DNA of 64,000 bases. Source: Galeruca laticollis (Eukaryota; Arthropoda; Insecta; Coleoptera; Chrysomelidae). Position numbers and translations under genes: made by a program. Where the stretch lies: NCBI GenBank assembly GCA_963921935.1, contig OY998176.1, positions 93,250,910 to 93,314,909 of the forward strand, written 5' to 3'. Positions 1-11,457 of the stretch are shown piece after piece. The notes under the pieces are model-generated. The model was not told the origin of the DNA. It did no database searches and saw only the letters and a program-made list of their open reading frames with translations. Every line of letters starts with the position of its first letter. Within the stretch, counting starts at the first letter, position 1.

Positions 1-100
1 TTTCAGGCTGTTTTTCGGCAACTAGTTGCTGGATTCTCTCTATTCGAGAAAAGAATCCATCGCAGTTCCATTGTACAATTTTGGAGGTGGCTCTTGATTT
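1..100 (-). pseudogene. Start of ORF2 (APE-type endonuclease), truncated by window edge
   Basis: On the minus strand, in a frame different from the end of ORF1, about 25 residues read IVQWNCDGFFSRIERIQQL and onward to the edge. The QWN opening, with the Asn that helps bind the metal, is how APE endonucleases of I-like retrotransposons begin. The frame overlaps the last 60 bases of ORF1, the usual arrangement for this group. Only this stub is in the window, so the condition of the gene is unknown. Confidence 0.6.
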
Positions 101-1385
101 GGAGGTGTTAATAGTGACTTTTGCGGGTATTCAGGGAGTGGCGTATTGAATTCATCATCAGTATGATATTCAGAGTAAACGCTTATACTATCAGAGTCCT
201 CAGGATTTAATTGTTGATTAATTTTTTTTAATTTTTCCTAGTTCTTGTAAGGCGGTTTTTGAGAGACCTTTCAATCGTTTCAAAATGAAGAAGCTACTCG
301 TATATGTTATTAAGTAATCCTTGGGTGTTTGAGGTGAAAATTAGAGCTTCTTTGAGAGGGTCTATATTTCCATGTGTATCTTCTAAGATAGCTGTGAACT
401 GGGGCTCTGTAAGAGTGAGGACCGATGGATTTTTTTGTAAATAGCGTGTATTGCCTTTCGAGTGCTGGATGTTAATTTATGTTTATCACAAGAATATGGT
501 TTTGGATTCTTTCTTTAAATGTTTAGTAGAGGTATTGGAAGTAGTGTATGAAGGGAGAAGCATATGATTTATTGTTGGTTCAGGTGTGATTTCCGGTGTG
601 AGTTGTCTGGAAGCGCTATCAGCAGAAATATTTACCGTTGACTGTGACGTAGGTTTGGCGGGAGGTGGTGGGTCGTCCTGTGTTAGGGAAGTAGGAGCGT
701 TGGTGCAGAAGTCAGCAGTATGTCCTGTTTGTTTGCATAAGAAACATTCAAGTTTGTCAGGTAATACAAATATTCTATATTGAGTGTTATCATGAGTAAT
801 TAAGAGATATGTTTGTACAGAGAAGTTCTCATTATTAGGAATAGCGTGAGAAACACTTCTGAAACTCATTATGTGAGCGTATTCGTCACCTACTGCGCCA
901 CATTTCACAAACGAAACAGGGGAGGCTAACTATAGTCCGATATGTTTAAAACCTTTTTCAATCATAGCTTGGGGAATGGTAGGAGATACATTGGATATAA
1001 GAATACGTTTTGCTGTCGTAATAAGTCTTCGGATACGGATAACTGTGGAGTTAATGGAAATGCTCTGATGGATACTGAGACGATCGTGGACGATACTACT
1101 CGAGGATAGATAAATACAAATACGGTTATTTGAGACTCGGGACGCAAAGGTAATGTTCTTGGGGGTAACAATATCCCCTACAGCTTTTACAGGTTCAATG
1201 GGAATAGCATTCAAGACAATGGCTTGGTCCCTATTCGAGAAAGTGGGAGATGGAGGTTTAGTTAAGGTTGCAGCAACATCAGATCTAGTGCGATTGGTTG
1301 TCATGGGTTGTGATGACGTCATTTGATTTTGGTTGTTTCTGGAGTTGATTTTTGTGAGCGGTCCTGGTTGCCAAAACCACTTCAC
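40..1385 (-). pseudogene. ORF1 (Gag-like, zinc knuckle) of I-like retrotransposon
   Basis: ORF1 products of this group bind element RNA. The reading frame runs from about 1385 down to 486, broken by an in-frame TAG at 930-932 and ended by a TGA at 486-488. The same frame carries on with further stops to about 296, and the C-terminal end (acidic, then proline-rich) continues in another frame to a TAG at 40-42. A CCHC knuckle, CFLCKQTGHTADFC, lies about 55 residues into the downstream half, followed by a PPPPAKP tract. With at least two stops and one frame change it is a dead copy. The family call rests on the knuckle and on the endonuclease start that overlaps its 3' end. The N-terminal boundary is uncertain because the first ATG may not be the real start. 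Confidence 0.7.
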
Positions 1386-2690
1386 ATTAATTTCATCAAT
1401 GCAACAGATGTCCCAGTAGGACTCTGTGGATAATATTAAAGGAATATATCAGTCACCTGATGATTGTAATGCTACGCCACTTGTGAATTTGATTGTCCAA
1501 CTATCTCATAGTAGTTTATGAAACCAAAACACCAATTATCACGTAGAAAAATGTAAAAAGACAGTCAGAGTAGCAATTAACGATGTTTACTCATTGCCTG
1601 TCTCTGTGGATGTGTTTATGTTTTGTTAGACGTATTGTTCGGTAATTTATCCAAGGTTTGAGGTTATTTCAGTTAGCCTTGCGATAAGTGGTATTTGTGG
1701 AAATAAGTTGAGATATAGCGTCATGTAATGTACTCCATGTAAGCATATTCATTTTTAAGACGACATTTTCAGCAGCATTTACTATACCCGGTGGTGTCCC
1801 GTATGCAAGGACATCATAATCACTGAACATTTTAAATATTTTTTAGTGAAACGTAGTTATTGAATCCAAATAAGTATTGAACATCTGACTTTGTCACAAC
1901 AATAATCGAACAATGATTGACAAGGAATCCATTTTATAGACAATAAAATAGTACCCAATATTTTTATTTACTTATTTACAAATATTCCTTGATTTATGAT
2001 AATATTTATTACGCTTCCATAAAAATAATATGTGTACTCCGTTGTGGAACAGTGAAAGCATATTTCCAGACTCCAATGCTTGTTGGCCACGCCTAACGCC
2101 TCAGCCAACAATTTACATAATCGTCCGAAAATGATTTGCTTCTATTACTAGATACACAAAGTACAATATCATCATTTCAAAGAATGACACGATGTTAGAT
2201 AAAATAATTATAACATAAATCGATTATAATTTTTCTTTCTATTTATTTGATGTTGAATAGAATTTTTGTATTCATGCGCTCAACTCTTTCTGAAATTATA
2301 AAGGTCGCATTCGTTGCTGCCACTTCACCCTTTACTTCTACCTATTTAGTGATTACGTTGACAATGACAGGGTTATGTGCAGAAGGATAATCATCCACAC
2401 TCAACCTTTTCGTTAATTATAAAGTTTTTATGAACGGTGCTTTCAAATCATTTTGAATATTGATGTAAATTATGAATTATTTAGATGGGAAGTTTTTTCG
2501 TTATTGATCACATTTGACTCATAAATTTTTAATGTAACTTGGACAATTCATTCAGCGAAACCCTCTTCTTGGAATGCTTCAGATTGGGAATTTTTCAATG
2601 GCTGATATGCATTTAACATTTCTTTTTATTCAAACTTATCCGCTTCCACCCAAGGTGATTAGCAGTGTATAACAATATACAATATTAAAT
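1386..2690. other. AT-rich stretch without recognised gene
   Basis: Frequent stops on both strands. The right side (above 1385) should include the 5' UTR of the I-like element that starts here on minus, and the part just below 2690 should be the 3' UTR of the other I-like copy, but I could not place either end. I see no RNA gene or tandem repeat. Confidence 0.4.
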
Positions 2691-2695
2691 TTGGT

Positions 2696-4316
2696 TTATA
2701 AAATAATGTCCTTTAAGAATCCCATCAATTTTTCAACTGGGCAATTTACACCTAAGAGTATATATAAATCTGTAAGTAGTCTATATTTTAGCCGGTTCGT
2801 GTCAAACTTAGTGCAATTAATCGGGACATGTTTCACTGTTAAACGTTCTTGACATAGATAACATATAGGAGCATTGTCTTTATTGAAAAGATAAGTATGC
2901 GTAAATTTGCAATGCCCTATTCTAAGTCTAGTAACAATCACTTGTGCTCTGCGTGTTGTGGTTCGATGCTTCCACAGCGTCACTGTTGACTTAAATTCGC
3001 GAAGTTTGTCTTGCGATCGCTGCCAGTCTTGTTGCCAGTGGTTGTGAACTTTTTCCCGAATAAGTGTTCTCAAGTCACTCACCACGCACTTTGTTATGAG
3101 TTCGGCATTAACGTTTAAGATTGCGTTACGCGCCCATAGATCCGCTTCTTTGTTGTCTCTGATGCCAATGAGAGCAGAAATCCACATGAAATCGACAGAT
3201 TTATTGTCATTCTGGATATTATCAAGCTGTGATTTAATTGATTGTAGTATTGGGTGCTTGGGATAAGGATGTTTCAAGGAATTAATGCTACTTAAGGAAT
3301 CAGTTGAAATTAGTTTAAGGGCATGAAAGATAGCATAGAGTTCTGCCGTAAATATGCTAGAGTGAGGGGAGAATTTTATGCTGTAAGATTCAGTTGTAGT
3401 CAGTATTGCAGCACCCACTCCAGCCTCCGATTTCGAAGCATCCGTATAAACTAAGTTAAAGTCATTGTAGTCATGCAGTATCCTGCTGAGTTCTGCGAAG
3501 ATTTCATAGCGATTTGTATCCCTGTCAAGTCCAGTCAGGTTAGTACGGCAGCGAGGGGTAGAAATTATCCAAGGAGCTGGATGTTCGACAGTGGATGGAA
3601 ACATTGTTGGGAGCTCTAAATTGAACTTCTGAAAAAGTTCTCTAACTCTGGCATAAAATGGCTTACATAGATTCGGTTTTTTATCAAAAACATCCCTATA
3701 TCTGTTGTTGAATGTGTTACTGTGAACTGGTTTTTCAGCATTAGTGGATATGGCAGCCGCGTAATTCAAACTCAATATAGAGCGTATGTAGCTTAATGAT
3801 GGTTCACCAAAAAGAATTTGGATGCTGGTATTAGGGGATGTTGTAAACGAGCCTGAAACTATTCTTAATGCTGTATTATGGATAACATTAAGTTTGCGAA
3901 GTACATTTTTTCTGGCAGATGCATAAGCTATGGAGCCGTAATCTATTTTTGACCTGATGAGCGTTTTATATATAAGCAGTCACGATGCTTGGTCTGATCT
4001 CCAATTTATATTTCCTACGCTTTTCATTATATTAAGCCGCTTCATACATGTTTCGACCAACTCCTCTATGTGATCTTTCCAGGTAAGCTCATGGTCAAAG
4101 ATCATTCCTAGAAATTTTGCTGATAATTTAAAGTTCATATTTTGGTTATAAAGCTACAATTTTGGAGTAGTATATGAACGTTCCCTGCTAAATACCACAC
4201 CTGTTGTTTTGGTAACCGAAAACCTGAAGCCGGATTGACGTGACCATAGTTCCAAATTTGTGATGAGTTGTTGCATAAATAGAGATATTGTATTTATATT
4301 TTTTCCTTTTATGTAA
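2696..4316 (-). pseudogene. ORF2 3' half (RT C-terminus, RNase H, CCHC end) of I-like retrotransposon
   Basis: A single minus frame holds the last part of a reverse transcriptase (VYIKGKN, WSRQSGFRFSVTKT, then AKFLGMIFDHELTWKDHI), a linker, an RNase H domain and a Cys/His tail (CYLCQE..VKHVPINC). RNase H shows YTDAS, the Glu in IFTAELYAI, an Asp in STDSLS and the Asp in NKEADLWA, the four acidic positions of the fold. RNase H after the RT is characteristic of the I clade. In-frame stops are TAG at 4154-4156 and TGA at 3980-3982, and the last 359 codons are open. The 5' side (endonuclease, fingers, YADD) is absent because a foldback arm begins at about 4320, which suggests disruption by that insertion. 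It lies on the same strand as the 1-1385 copy but in the wrong order to be one element. Confidence 0.8.
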
Positions 4317-4319
4317 ACC

Positions 4320-4745
4320 ACTAAACCTATCGATTTTCAGCTCACCAGAGCTAGTACAACGGGTGCAATGGTACTTGAAGTAAGACATTTTGTCGTTTTT
4401 CGAGAAATTTCAGTTTGTTAGCACGATACAGCCTCAGGAGTTCAACAAGTCACCAATTTTATGATTGAATATGATTCAGGCCATCTCACTGATGAACCCT
4501 ATTGATTTTTAGTCCACCAGAGCCAATACAACCGGTGCTACAGTACTTTAAGTACGATATTTTTATCATTTTTGGAGAAGTTTCAGTTTGTAAGCACGAT
4601 ACAGCCTCCGGAGTATATACAAGTGATGAATTTTATGATTGTGTATTATTCATAGCGTCTTAAAGATGAACTCTATTCATATTGAGCTCATTAAAGCTAG
4701 TACAACGGCAGCTATGGTACTTGACGCTCATTTCACATTTCAGAG
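4320..4745 (+). repeat. Partial foldback-element arm (about 2.4 tandem ~175-bp subrepeats)
   Basis: The block contains the subrepeat seen in the complete foldback element at 19463-21274: 'gattttcagctcaccagagc', then 'gtttgttagcacgatacag', then 'ccaattttatgattgaat', repeated with a ~175-bp step and growing divergence rightward. It abuts the truncated end of the I-like ORF2 at about 4320. Only one orientation is present, so it is a partial arm. The right limit is a judgement; homology fades near 4745. Confidence 0.7.
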
Positions 4746-5356
4746 ACTCTTCCTTGAACCGTCTAACAGTAAACATGTAGTTCGCCACCATAATTATTTG
4801 AAGTAGTGTTTTTAGTGAGTTCAGGAACCAAGCAAGTAAGACTAAATTTTTCTTCAGTTGTATTCACTCGCATAAAATCGATGCCTATTGAGCATTCAAC
4901 AATATTTTTATACAATTAAATTAATTTCATTCTACATCGTCGTCTCTTGCATCAGTGTTATTCGATTTGTGTGTTTTGTAATAACTTTATATTCAATTAT
5001 TGATAGATTTGGAGGGAAAATCTTTCAGCAAATTGTTTACTAAGTGAAGTGGTTTTAACATCCGGTCACTTCTGGTTTTTGTATACATTTTCCGGTGTCC
5101 TAGTCAATTGAGCAATAAATCGTAATATAAGGTATATTTATATTATATTTCGCTTCCATCAGTTTCCTATTACTCCCGTTTGACTTTTAAACCGTCTCTA
5201 ACGTTCAATTTAGAGTGGCCCTTCGAGAACAAAATACATCTAGCTATCGCATCGCCCAGGGGTATGTAGAAACGGAAAAATATGTTGATGGATTCCTTCT
5301 CATACCATCTAACCAGCGCAGAATAAATAAGTTTTTATTCCCTTCCTCTTCAATTA
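4746..5356. other. Unassigned AT-rich stretch
   Basis: No coding frame of useful length and no repeat that I can relate to the rest of the window. It separates the foldback arm from the BEL/Pao gag fragment. Confidence 0.3.
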
Positions 5357-5911
5357 TTAGTAATATTTCCTGAATATGTAATGGTTTTTGAATAATTCCG
5401 CAAATTCCAACCAGTTTTGGTAAAAGCCGTTAAATTTGGGAATTTCAATGGGTTTCAGTTTTATACCTGCAAGTTTAGAAGTGTTGTTTTCGTAAGCGCT
5501 GTGTAGTGGTTCGATACCAACTAAATTAAAACTTGATGCGTTGTCTGAAGATAAGGTAGAATTTTGTATGATATTTTTTGCTATTGCTATTTGCATGTGA
5601 AAGTTAGATTCAAAGGTATCGCGCTCTTCATACTCAATTTCTAATAAATCTTCATCTGTTGTTTTTTCCTCAATCACACCCTGTATGTTCTCAAAATTAA
5701 AAATAATATTTTTTGAATGATTCAAACGTTCTTGCAAAGCTAAAAGGTCTACGTTCGCTAGAATAGCATTCGTTCCTTTAATGCTTGATAAATATTTCCC
5801 ATAATTTGTGAGCTTAGCTTTAATCGCGCATTGCTTTCTTCTTAATTCTTCCAAAGAAAGAGACATAACATCTGATATTTTGCGAATATTTGAATATAAT
5901 GAACAAAACAA
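5357..5911 (-). pseudogene. gag: BEL/Pao gag N-terminal fragment
   Basis: An open minus frame of 184 codons ends abruptly. The probable initiator is Met16 (codon at 5864-5866), giving MSLSLEELRRKQCAIKAKLT: a basic heptad-like start with an IKAKLT stretch typical of BEL/Pao Gag. A middle acidic region follows, and near the C-end comes KLKPIEIPKFNGFYQNWLEF, the conserved entry to the Gag core (the DUF1759-type 'P.I..P.F.G....W..F' motif). Real BEL/Pao Gag-Pol polyproteins are far longer, so the rest is lost at the stop near 5357. No protease, RT or integrase is visible below it. The candidate LTR and leader lie immediately upstream (5912-6650), consistent with a 5' fragment. Confidence 0.7.
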
Positions 5912-6443
5912 AATGCAGTAAATAATAAATTGTGATAATTAAATATATGAAATCGATTATGTTATGATTATGTTATTTTGGATGTAACTCGACAAAATAA
6001 AGTAAATAATGGATTGTGTTACTTGTATGTATGGAATCGATTAAGTTGAATTTGGATGTAAATTGATTGCAGAACTCTTATTAAAAACACAGACTTAAAA
6101 CAATAACAAATTAGCACTAATGCTTGTATGAGAGGAACAACATTACCTGATGATTTGCCATGCAGTTGGCTACTTGTTGTTTTTAGGCTTCGTACTCCTA
6201 GGATCCACTTACAAATTTTATCAAGTAATCCTTCAATGATGCGTTATGGTGTAATCCCTGAGAATTCCGGATACGGTTGCGTTGTGCACTTGATTAAGAC
6301 ACTATTTTAGCTTTCGTCTTTGGTTACACACACGATAACTTTTCGACGATTGACGATTTCAACTTTTAATTGATTGCGCGAGTATTCACTTGCTTTGTTT
6401 TTCACTTGCATCCGAGAAAGATCCGGCTTCGAAGGACCAATAA

Positions 6444-6650
6444 TGTTCGTGAGATGTGTGTCGGAATAAAAGTCGTCAAGTGAAAGGAAAGCGATTGAAA
6501 CTATATTACCAAAATAAATGAATCTAAGATGGTACATAAATGAAACGAGTTCTCATCTCAGAGTCTTATAATATAATGTTTAGCAAATGTGCTCTCAAAA
6601 TAGGTATAAAAAGATACAATGAGGTTGGTCTAACCACTTGACTGTAAACA
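6444..6650 (-). repeat. Candidate 5' LTR of BEL/Pao fragment plus adjacent primer/leader motif
   Basis: On minus the block begins TGTTTACAG and ends ACGAACA. Immediately 3' comes TTATTGGTCCTTCGAAGCC, resembling the post-LTR leader common in BEL/Pao elements ahead of gag. The gag start lies about 580 bases further on. No second LTR exists in the window, so the ends rest only on TG...CA and on context. Confidence 0.4.
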
Positions 6651-6750
6651 CTGTCCAGACGCCATAATATTTATAGCTCTGCCTTTTGTAGAGTGATTCA
6701 ATATAATGGCAAATATATAATCTGCGTGTTAGTAACTGACAAACGTAAAC

Positions 6751-7960
6751 AAAGTGAAAGGAACGGGTTTTTTTATTTTATTAAGAAACTGTGATAAACT
6801 GCCATAGACATTGGTTTTCTATAAAATCTTACTTTCCTTGTAAAAGTGTTGCGAAGATAAATATTTGAATTAAAAAATTAAATGCCTTCTTTATAACTAA
6901 AGTGAAAGGTACTTGTTGATTTTTTATTTTATTAAGAATCTTAGATGGACTACCATAGACATAGATTTTCAATGAAAACTTACTTTTAGTAATACTAAAT
7001 GAGATGAGTTGCTAAGATAAATATTTGAATCCTTCTTCATTACTAAAGTGAAAGAAACCTGTTTTCTTTGTATTTAATTAAAATACTTTGATAAACTGCC
7101 ATAGACATCGCTTTTCTTTAAATCTTACTTTCCTTCTATTTTGGTAATACTAAGTTAATTGTGCTGTGAAGATAAATATTTGAATTCAGAGATTGAATGC
7201 ATCTTTTATAATTAAATTGAAAAGAACTTGTAGATTTTTTATTTTATTAAGAATCTTTGATATCTGCCATAGACATCGCATTTCTATAAAATGTTACTTT
7301 CCTTCTATTTTAATAATACTAAGTGAATTGTTTTGCGAAGATAAATATTTGAATCCAAAAACTGAATGCCTTCTTCATAACTAAAGTGACAGGAACCTGT
7401 AGTTTTTTTTTATCTTATTAAGAATCTTTGATAAACTGCCATAGACATCGCATTTCTATAAAATTGATTTTCCTTCTATTTTAGTAATACTAAATGAGAT
7501 GTGTTGCTAAGATACATATCTGAATCCCAAAACTGAATGCCTTCTTTAACTAAAGTGTTGGGAACCTGTTCTTTTTTTATTTTAATAAGAATCTCTGATA
7601 AACTGCCGTAGACATCGGTTTTCTATAAAATCTTACTATCCTTCTATTTCAATAAAACTAAGTGAATTGTGTTGTAAAGATAAATATTTGGATTCAGAAA
7701 TTAAATTCCTTTTTTATTACTAAAGTGAAAGGAACTTGTTGATTTTTTATTCTATCAAGAATTTTAGATGAACTGCCATGATCATCTATTTTCAATAAAA
7801 ACTCACTTTTATTCTATTTTAGTAAAACTAAGTGAATTGTACTGCAAAGATAAATATTTGAATTCAAAAATTAAATGCCTTCTTTATTACTAAAGTGAAA
7901 AGGACATGTTGCTTTTTAAGTTTGTGTTTTATTAAGAACCATTTTGTCTTACTAAAGACT
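6751..7960 (+). repeat. Satellite-like tandem array, ~169-bp unit, about 7 copies
   Basis: The phrase 'aaagtgaaaggaacttg' (with variants) recurs at 6751, 6899, 7045, 7214, 7383, 7552, 7722 and 7892. Spacings are 148, 146, 169, 169, 169, 170 and 170. Each unit holds 'aaactgccatagacatcg', 'ttactttccttctatttt' and 'gaagataaatatttgaat'. The two short leading units lack about 22 bases around the 'ttctattttagtaatactaa' segment. The unit shares nothing obvious with the foldback subrepeats. Confidence 0.9.
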
Positions 7961-8335
7961 GGATAATTTTTTTGATACTTTAGGTATCTTCGTACTTACC
8001 TATGAAAATGAAAGTCTATTATTTATTGTATTAGTTTTTCTCGTGAAAAATATAACCAAAAAAATAATAATAAAGACTAAATACACGTTAAATAATTTCT
8101 TATAACTGCCTAGTTAACCAGATAATAGACACTATTACATTATCTACCTACTAACTATCTACATCAGTATTATTTTGTTATTTCAAATCACAAATCATTC
8201 GTAACATTAAAAGCACACTTGTTCTGAACAATACTTGCTTGGCTGTTAGAGTTGTTGTTTCTGTGTTTGTGAAATTCTGGTTCTAGATGATAGATGCCGA
8301 TGCCACACAGTAGTTACCTTTTTCCATTGACTTAT
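7961..8335. other. Unassigned AT-rich stretch
   Basis: Follows the satellite array. No coding frame or repeat recognised. Confidence 0.3.
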
Positions 8336-8640
8336 GTTCGCCTCTCATGATAATAACAATATCTTGATGATGTTCTATGTCCATTTGCAGATAAGGTTTA
8401 TTGGATTAAATGTTACTGTGTCCAGTTATTTTAATAATTTGTTGCTCGCTTACTCCTATTTTGACCAGGTTAGACAAAACTGCCCTCGCAGAATGATTCG
8501 TTTCCTTTATTTCCTTGGTGTGAATGCCTACCTTAGAGTCTGCTTCGTTGCACCATATTCACATCGTGTTTTCTCCAACAGGACAGTTTTCAAACCAATT
8601 CGATGATTTCCATTTGGGGTTTGCTGTTAGAAACAATCTG
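8336..8640 (-). pseudogene. Tyrosine recombinase C-terminal remnant (Crypton-type, KCTD1-like family)
   Basis: The minus translation gives NHSARAVLSNLVKIGVSEQQ, IIKITGHSN, then KPYLQMDIEHHQDIV. This is the C-terminal catalytic core of a tyrosine recombinase: the H-x-x-R box (HSAR), the second H in GHSN and the nucleophilic Tyr in KPYLQMD. Upstream residues (NPKWKS..NWFENCPVG) fit the same family, in which such cores occur in Crypton DNA transposons and in domesticated KCTD1-like genes. Stops and frame changes occur just upstream, and the N-terminal core-binding domain is not recognisable. An open minus frame at 8726-8992 could be a further decayed piece but has no motif I can name. Confidence 0.65.
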
Positions 8641-9199
8641 TCAACTTTAATTGAACTACCACGTTTTTCAATTAACTTATGAAACAGTCTAACTGGACAA
8701 ACTCCAGGATTTTATATATTTTCAATTAGCCACTTGCTATCAGAAATTGTTTTTGATTCACCCTGTGTTGTCTTTGTAAAGATGGTGTTATACTGTATCG
8801 TGCTTGTGAAGTTGTTTTGTTGTCAAACTCTTTGGCAAAATACTCAACTTTCGGTTCAATATTTTTTTGCAACTTTGCCTTTTTTGTCAAATAATCTAAA
8901 AGTACATAATTTACCGTAATGACAGATTCTTTGTTATCATCAGAATTTTTCTTCTCCATATTGAACGCATAATCTCCCAAAATTGATGCCAATGCAGTTA
9001 TCGATTAGAAACTGCCTCCATACGGTTAATTTCGATTACTTCGTATTTTGCGTAGGGCAATTTGCCACATCTGCTTTTATGTTATCAGAATTTTCATTTC
9101 CAAAAAGGCCATTTTGGATTGTAAAAAACGCGTAAAATACGATTGAATTATGAGAGTCGTTTAAGAAGTAAAACATAAGTCATCCACTGCAAAACAATA

Positions 9200-9306
9200 G
9201 GGATATTTTGACGAAGCAAACCGATCCAAACCTAGTGAACATTCAACATTTATGACATCTCAAATGTTCAACGGGTTTGAACTAGTTTGCTTCGCCAAAA
9301 TAGCCC
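9200..9306. repeat. Imperfect 107-bp hairpin
   Basis: Left arm begins 'gggatattttgacgaagcaa'; the reverse complement of the right arm begins 'gggctattttggcgaagcaa', and the match continues through 'ttcaaac' and 'gttgaacattt' to a short central loop. Arms of about 45 bp are roughly 80 percent alike. It could be a small MITE-like insertion or a hairpin-forming transcript. Confidence 0.65.
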
Positions 9307-9420
9307 TTATTTCTACCTGTCTAGCCACCTTTATTTTGGCGAAGTAAGTTTCAAAATGAAGCATGTCAGATTTTTAAAATAAATTTTGGATGTAAAATTT
9401 TCTTACCGAACCCCCCACGT

Positions 9421-9523
9421 ACTTGAATTAATTTCCGGAAACGTTTCCTCAGTCACGCATTTTTTAAAAAAAAATTTCAAAAAATGTGTTCCTTCGGAAA
9501 AATTTCCGGAAATGATTCAAGCA
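9421..9523. repeat. Imperfect ~100-bp hairpin with CCGGAA core
   Basis: Left arm 'cttgaattaatttccggaaa' pairs with the right arm ending 'tttccggaaatgattcaagc'. The arms continue inward to an A/T-rich centre with mismatches. It lies 115 bp from the previous hairpin but is unrelated to it in sequence. Confidence 0.65.
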
Positions 9524-9529
9524 CTAGAG

Positions 9530-10910
9530 AGATTATAAGTGAAAACTTTGAATAAAACCTTTCTCAAATTCCTGAGAGTAAAGGTTAATGTAGTTTATTT
9601 TTCGGTTATTTAAATGTCAAACCCGTAGTCGGACGATGCAACCTTAAACCAACTTTCAGCTTCGTGTCAGTTTCCTGTTAACATTTTTGTACTATTAAAT
9701 TATTCTGAAAATACGAACAAATGGTCGTGGAAAAAATAATGTATGCATCTTGTGAGTAAAGTTCAATAATCCCTCAGCTGAATTATCGATTATACTCGTA
9801 CAATGAATTAGTGAATTTTATCTCGTTCAAGTATACAGTTGCGACTATCGCCATAATTTGCTTACAATGTACACATTTATAACTTTTTCTACGACTATTG
9901 GAGAATTTGTGTATTTCGACATAATTTTTGATTATGGAATAGCTTCATTCTATCACTAGTGCGAGAATATTAATTCTCGACCTTCTTATGGAATGAATAC
10001 TTGTGGCGCCCTCTAAATATCACGGTTAATTTGACAGAAAGAGGAAATAGGCGTGTTCCGTTTTGTACCCCTGCTGCACTACGCAGAATAGAAGTAGTTG
10101 AGAATTACCAAAATGCATAAGAAATCCTGTAAACTCAACGTAAAATGACTTATATGGTCGTTGAAAATCAATTGTTAGAACCAGAAGTGCAGAATAAGTG
10201 TACTTTGTGACACATTTCAATAAAATATCTATCATTATACTACAGTTGAGTTATAAGGAGCTATAAGAAATAAACTTATTCGGGTTGTGAATGACAACCG
10301 ACGGAAGCCGATTAACCACGAATTGATTTTATCTCTTTTTAATTAATTATTTCTAGTGTTGCCCATTCTAGCCTAGTTTAAATTAAAACTGTCACATCAA
10401 TTTTCAAATAAGTATTTTTGATAATTTCGAGGATTTCGAAGAGCAAGAGATACAATAATAGTAGATTTTGTAAACTCAGAACGTGACCCATATACAGTGA
10501 ATGAGTATTGAGCATGTTCAATAATGGGATAAAGGAGAATCCTTACACCGTTTTCGATACAATTACAGCAATTATTTGAAAATATTTATATGAAATATGA
10601 AATACTGATTTCAGTGCTGTCAAGCAGGTAACACCTAACGTATGATCTATTTTGCAACTTACAAGGCGACCGCGAAACATAGCAATTGTTTATCCCTTAC
10701 TATCATATAAAAATTGTGCATAAAACTATCTTTCTCTACACATATTATGAAGTCAGTTATTTTAATTTCATTGCAGCCAACTTTAAAACAGTTATTTTTG
10801 TTGTGTTAAATCAACGCATAATAAATCAATGGTTAAAGTCAGTTTGAAAGAATTCACACTTCATTTGTTGAGTAAGACCTCCTAATAAATTCATTTTCCT
10901 GTCATTTTAT
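9530..10910. other. Unassigned AT-rich stretch
   Basis: Only short frames without family motifs. Nothing recognised on either strand. Confidence 0.3.
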
Positions 10911-11282
10911 TCGCACTTGAAAATACCAGCCGTAACATTATTTACAATCACGATTTCCGGAAAGTTTAATCACTCATTCAAAAAATATGTTTCTTTAAGA
11001 CCTCCAGATATTGTGACAAACAATTTTTTTACTAATTTTCAAAAAGGAGGCTGCACAAAACAAGTTATAGGCATAAATAAACTTGGGAATATGCCTAGAC
11101 AAGTGGCACAATTTTTAAATTTATCTGACTCAAAATTATACACAGGACATTTTTCCCGCAGAACCGCAGCAACAATACTTGTGGATTCTGGGGCACACGT
11201 AGAAACCTTAAAACGGCACGGGGGCTGTAAACCCACAGAAGTGGCAGAAAGATATATAGATAACTCTTACAGAACCGCCTAA
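10911..11282 (+). pseudogene. Tyrosine recombinase C-terminal fragment (Crypton-like)
   Basis: An open plus frame of about 120 codons without an ATG at its start carries YTGHFSRRTAATILVDSGA, then TLKRHGGC, then EVAERYIDNS. The H-x-x-R (HFSR), the HGG box and the Tyr of RYID match the catalytic core of tyrosine recombinases. The 'LVDSGA..TLKRHGGW..VAE.YI' string is the form seen in insect Crypton-like and related recombinase genes. The usual Trp after HGG is Cys here. No N-terminal domain is visible upstream, so this is a fragment, or an exon whose partner is lost. It is clearly a different family from the remnant at 8336-8640. Confidence 0.7.
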
Positions 11283-11391
11283 AAGTATCGACAAGCATAT
11301 TGTCGCGAATTGATAAAAACCAAGAGCTAAACCTAAACCTAAACAAGTCACATTTAAAAATTGTACAGTTACTAACATAACTATAAATTAT

Positions 11392-11395
<4 letters not shown>

Positions 11396-11445
<50 letters not shown>

Positions 11446-11457
11446 GTATATATATAT
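11396..11457. repeat. (TA)n microsatellite
   Basis: About 60 bp of almost pure TA dinucleotides, followed by ATT/TTTA-rich sequence to 11620. Confidence 0.95.

Larger units (their letters stand above)
1..1385 (-). mobile_element. I-like non-LTR retrotransposon, 5' part, runs off left edge
   Basis: Read on the minus strand this holds a degenerate ORF1 (Gag-like) followed at the window edge by the first residues of an ORF2 endonuclease. ORF1 before an overlapping ORF2, a zinc knuckle in ORF1 and an ORF2 opening on a QWN motif are features of the I/Jockey group of non-LTR retrotransposons. The rest of ORF2 lies left of the window. The 5' UTR and 5' end must lie above 1385 but I cannot place them. 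Confidence 0.75.

Noticed and set aside
4188..4388. 66-codon minus frame spanning the I-like/foldback junction
   Set aside because: It crosses the boundary of two unrelated elements in a frame different from the RT.
6751..7960. CRISPR-like array
   Set aside because: Units are 146-170 bp with no constant repeat/unique spacer structure; the whole unit repeats.
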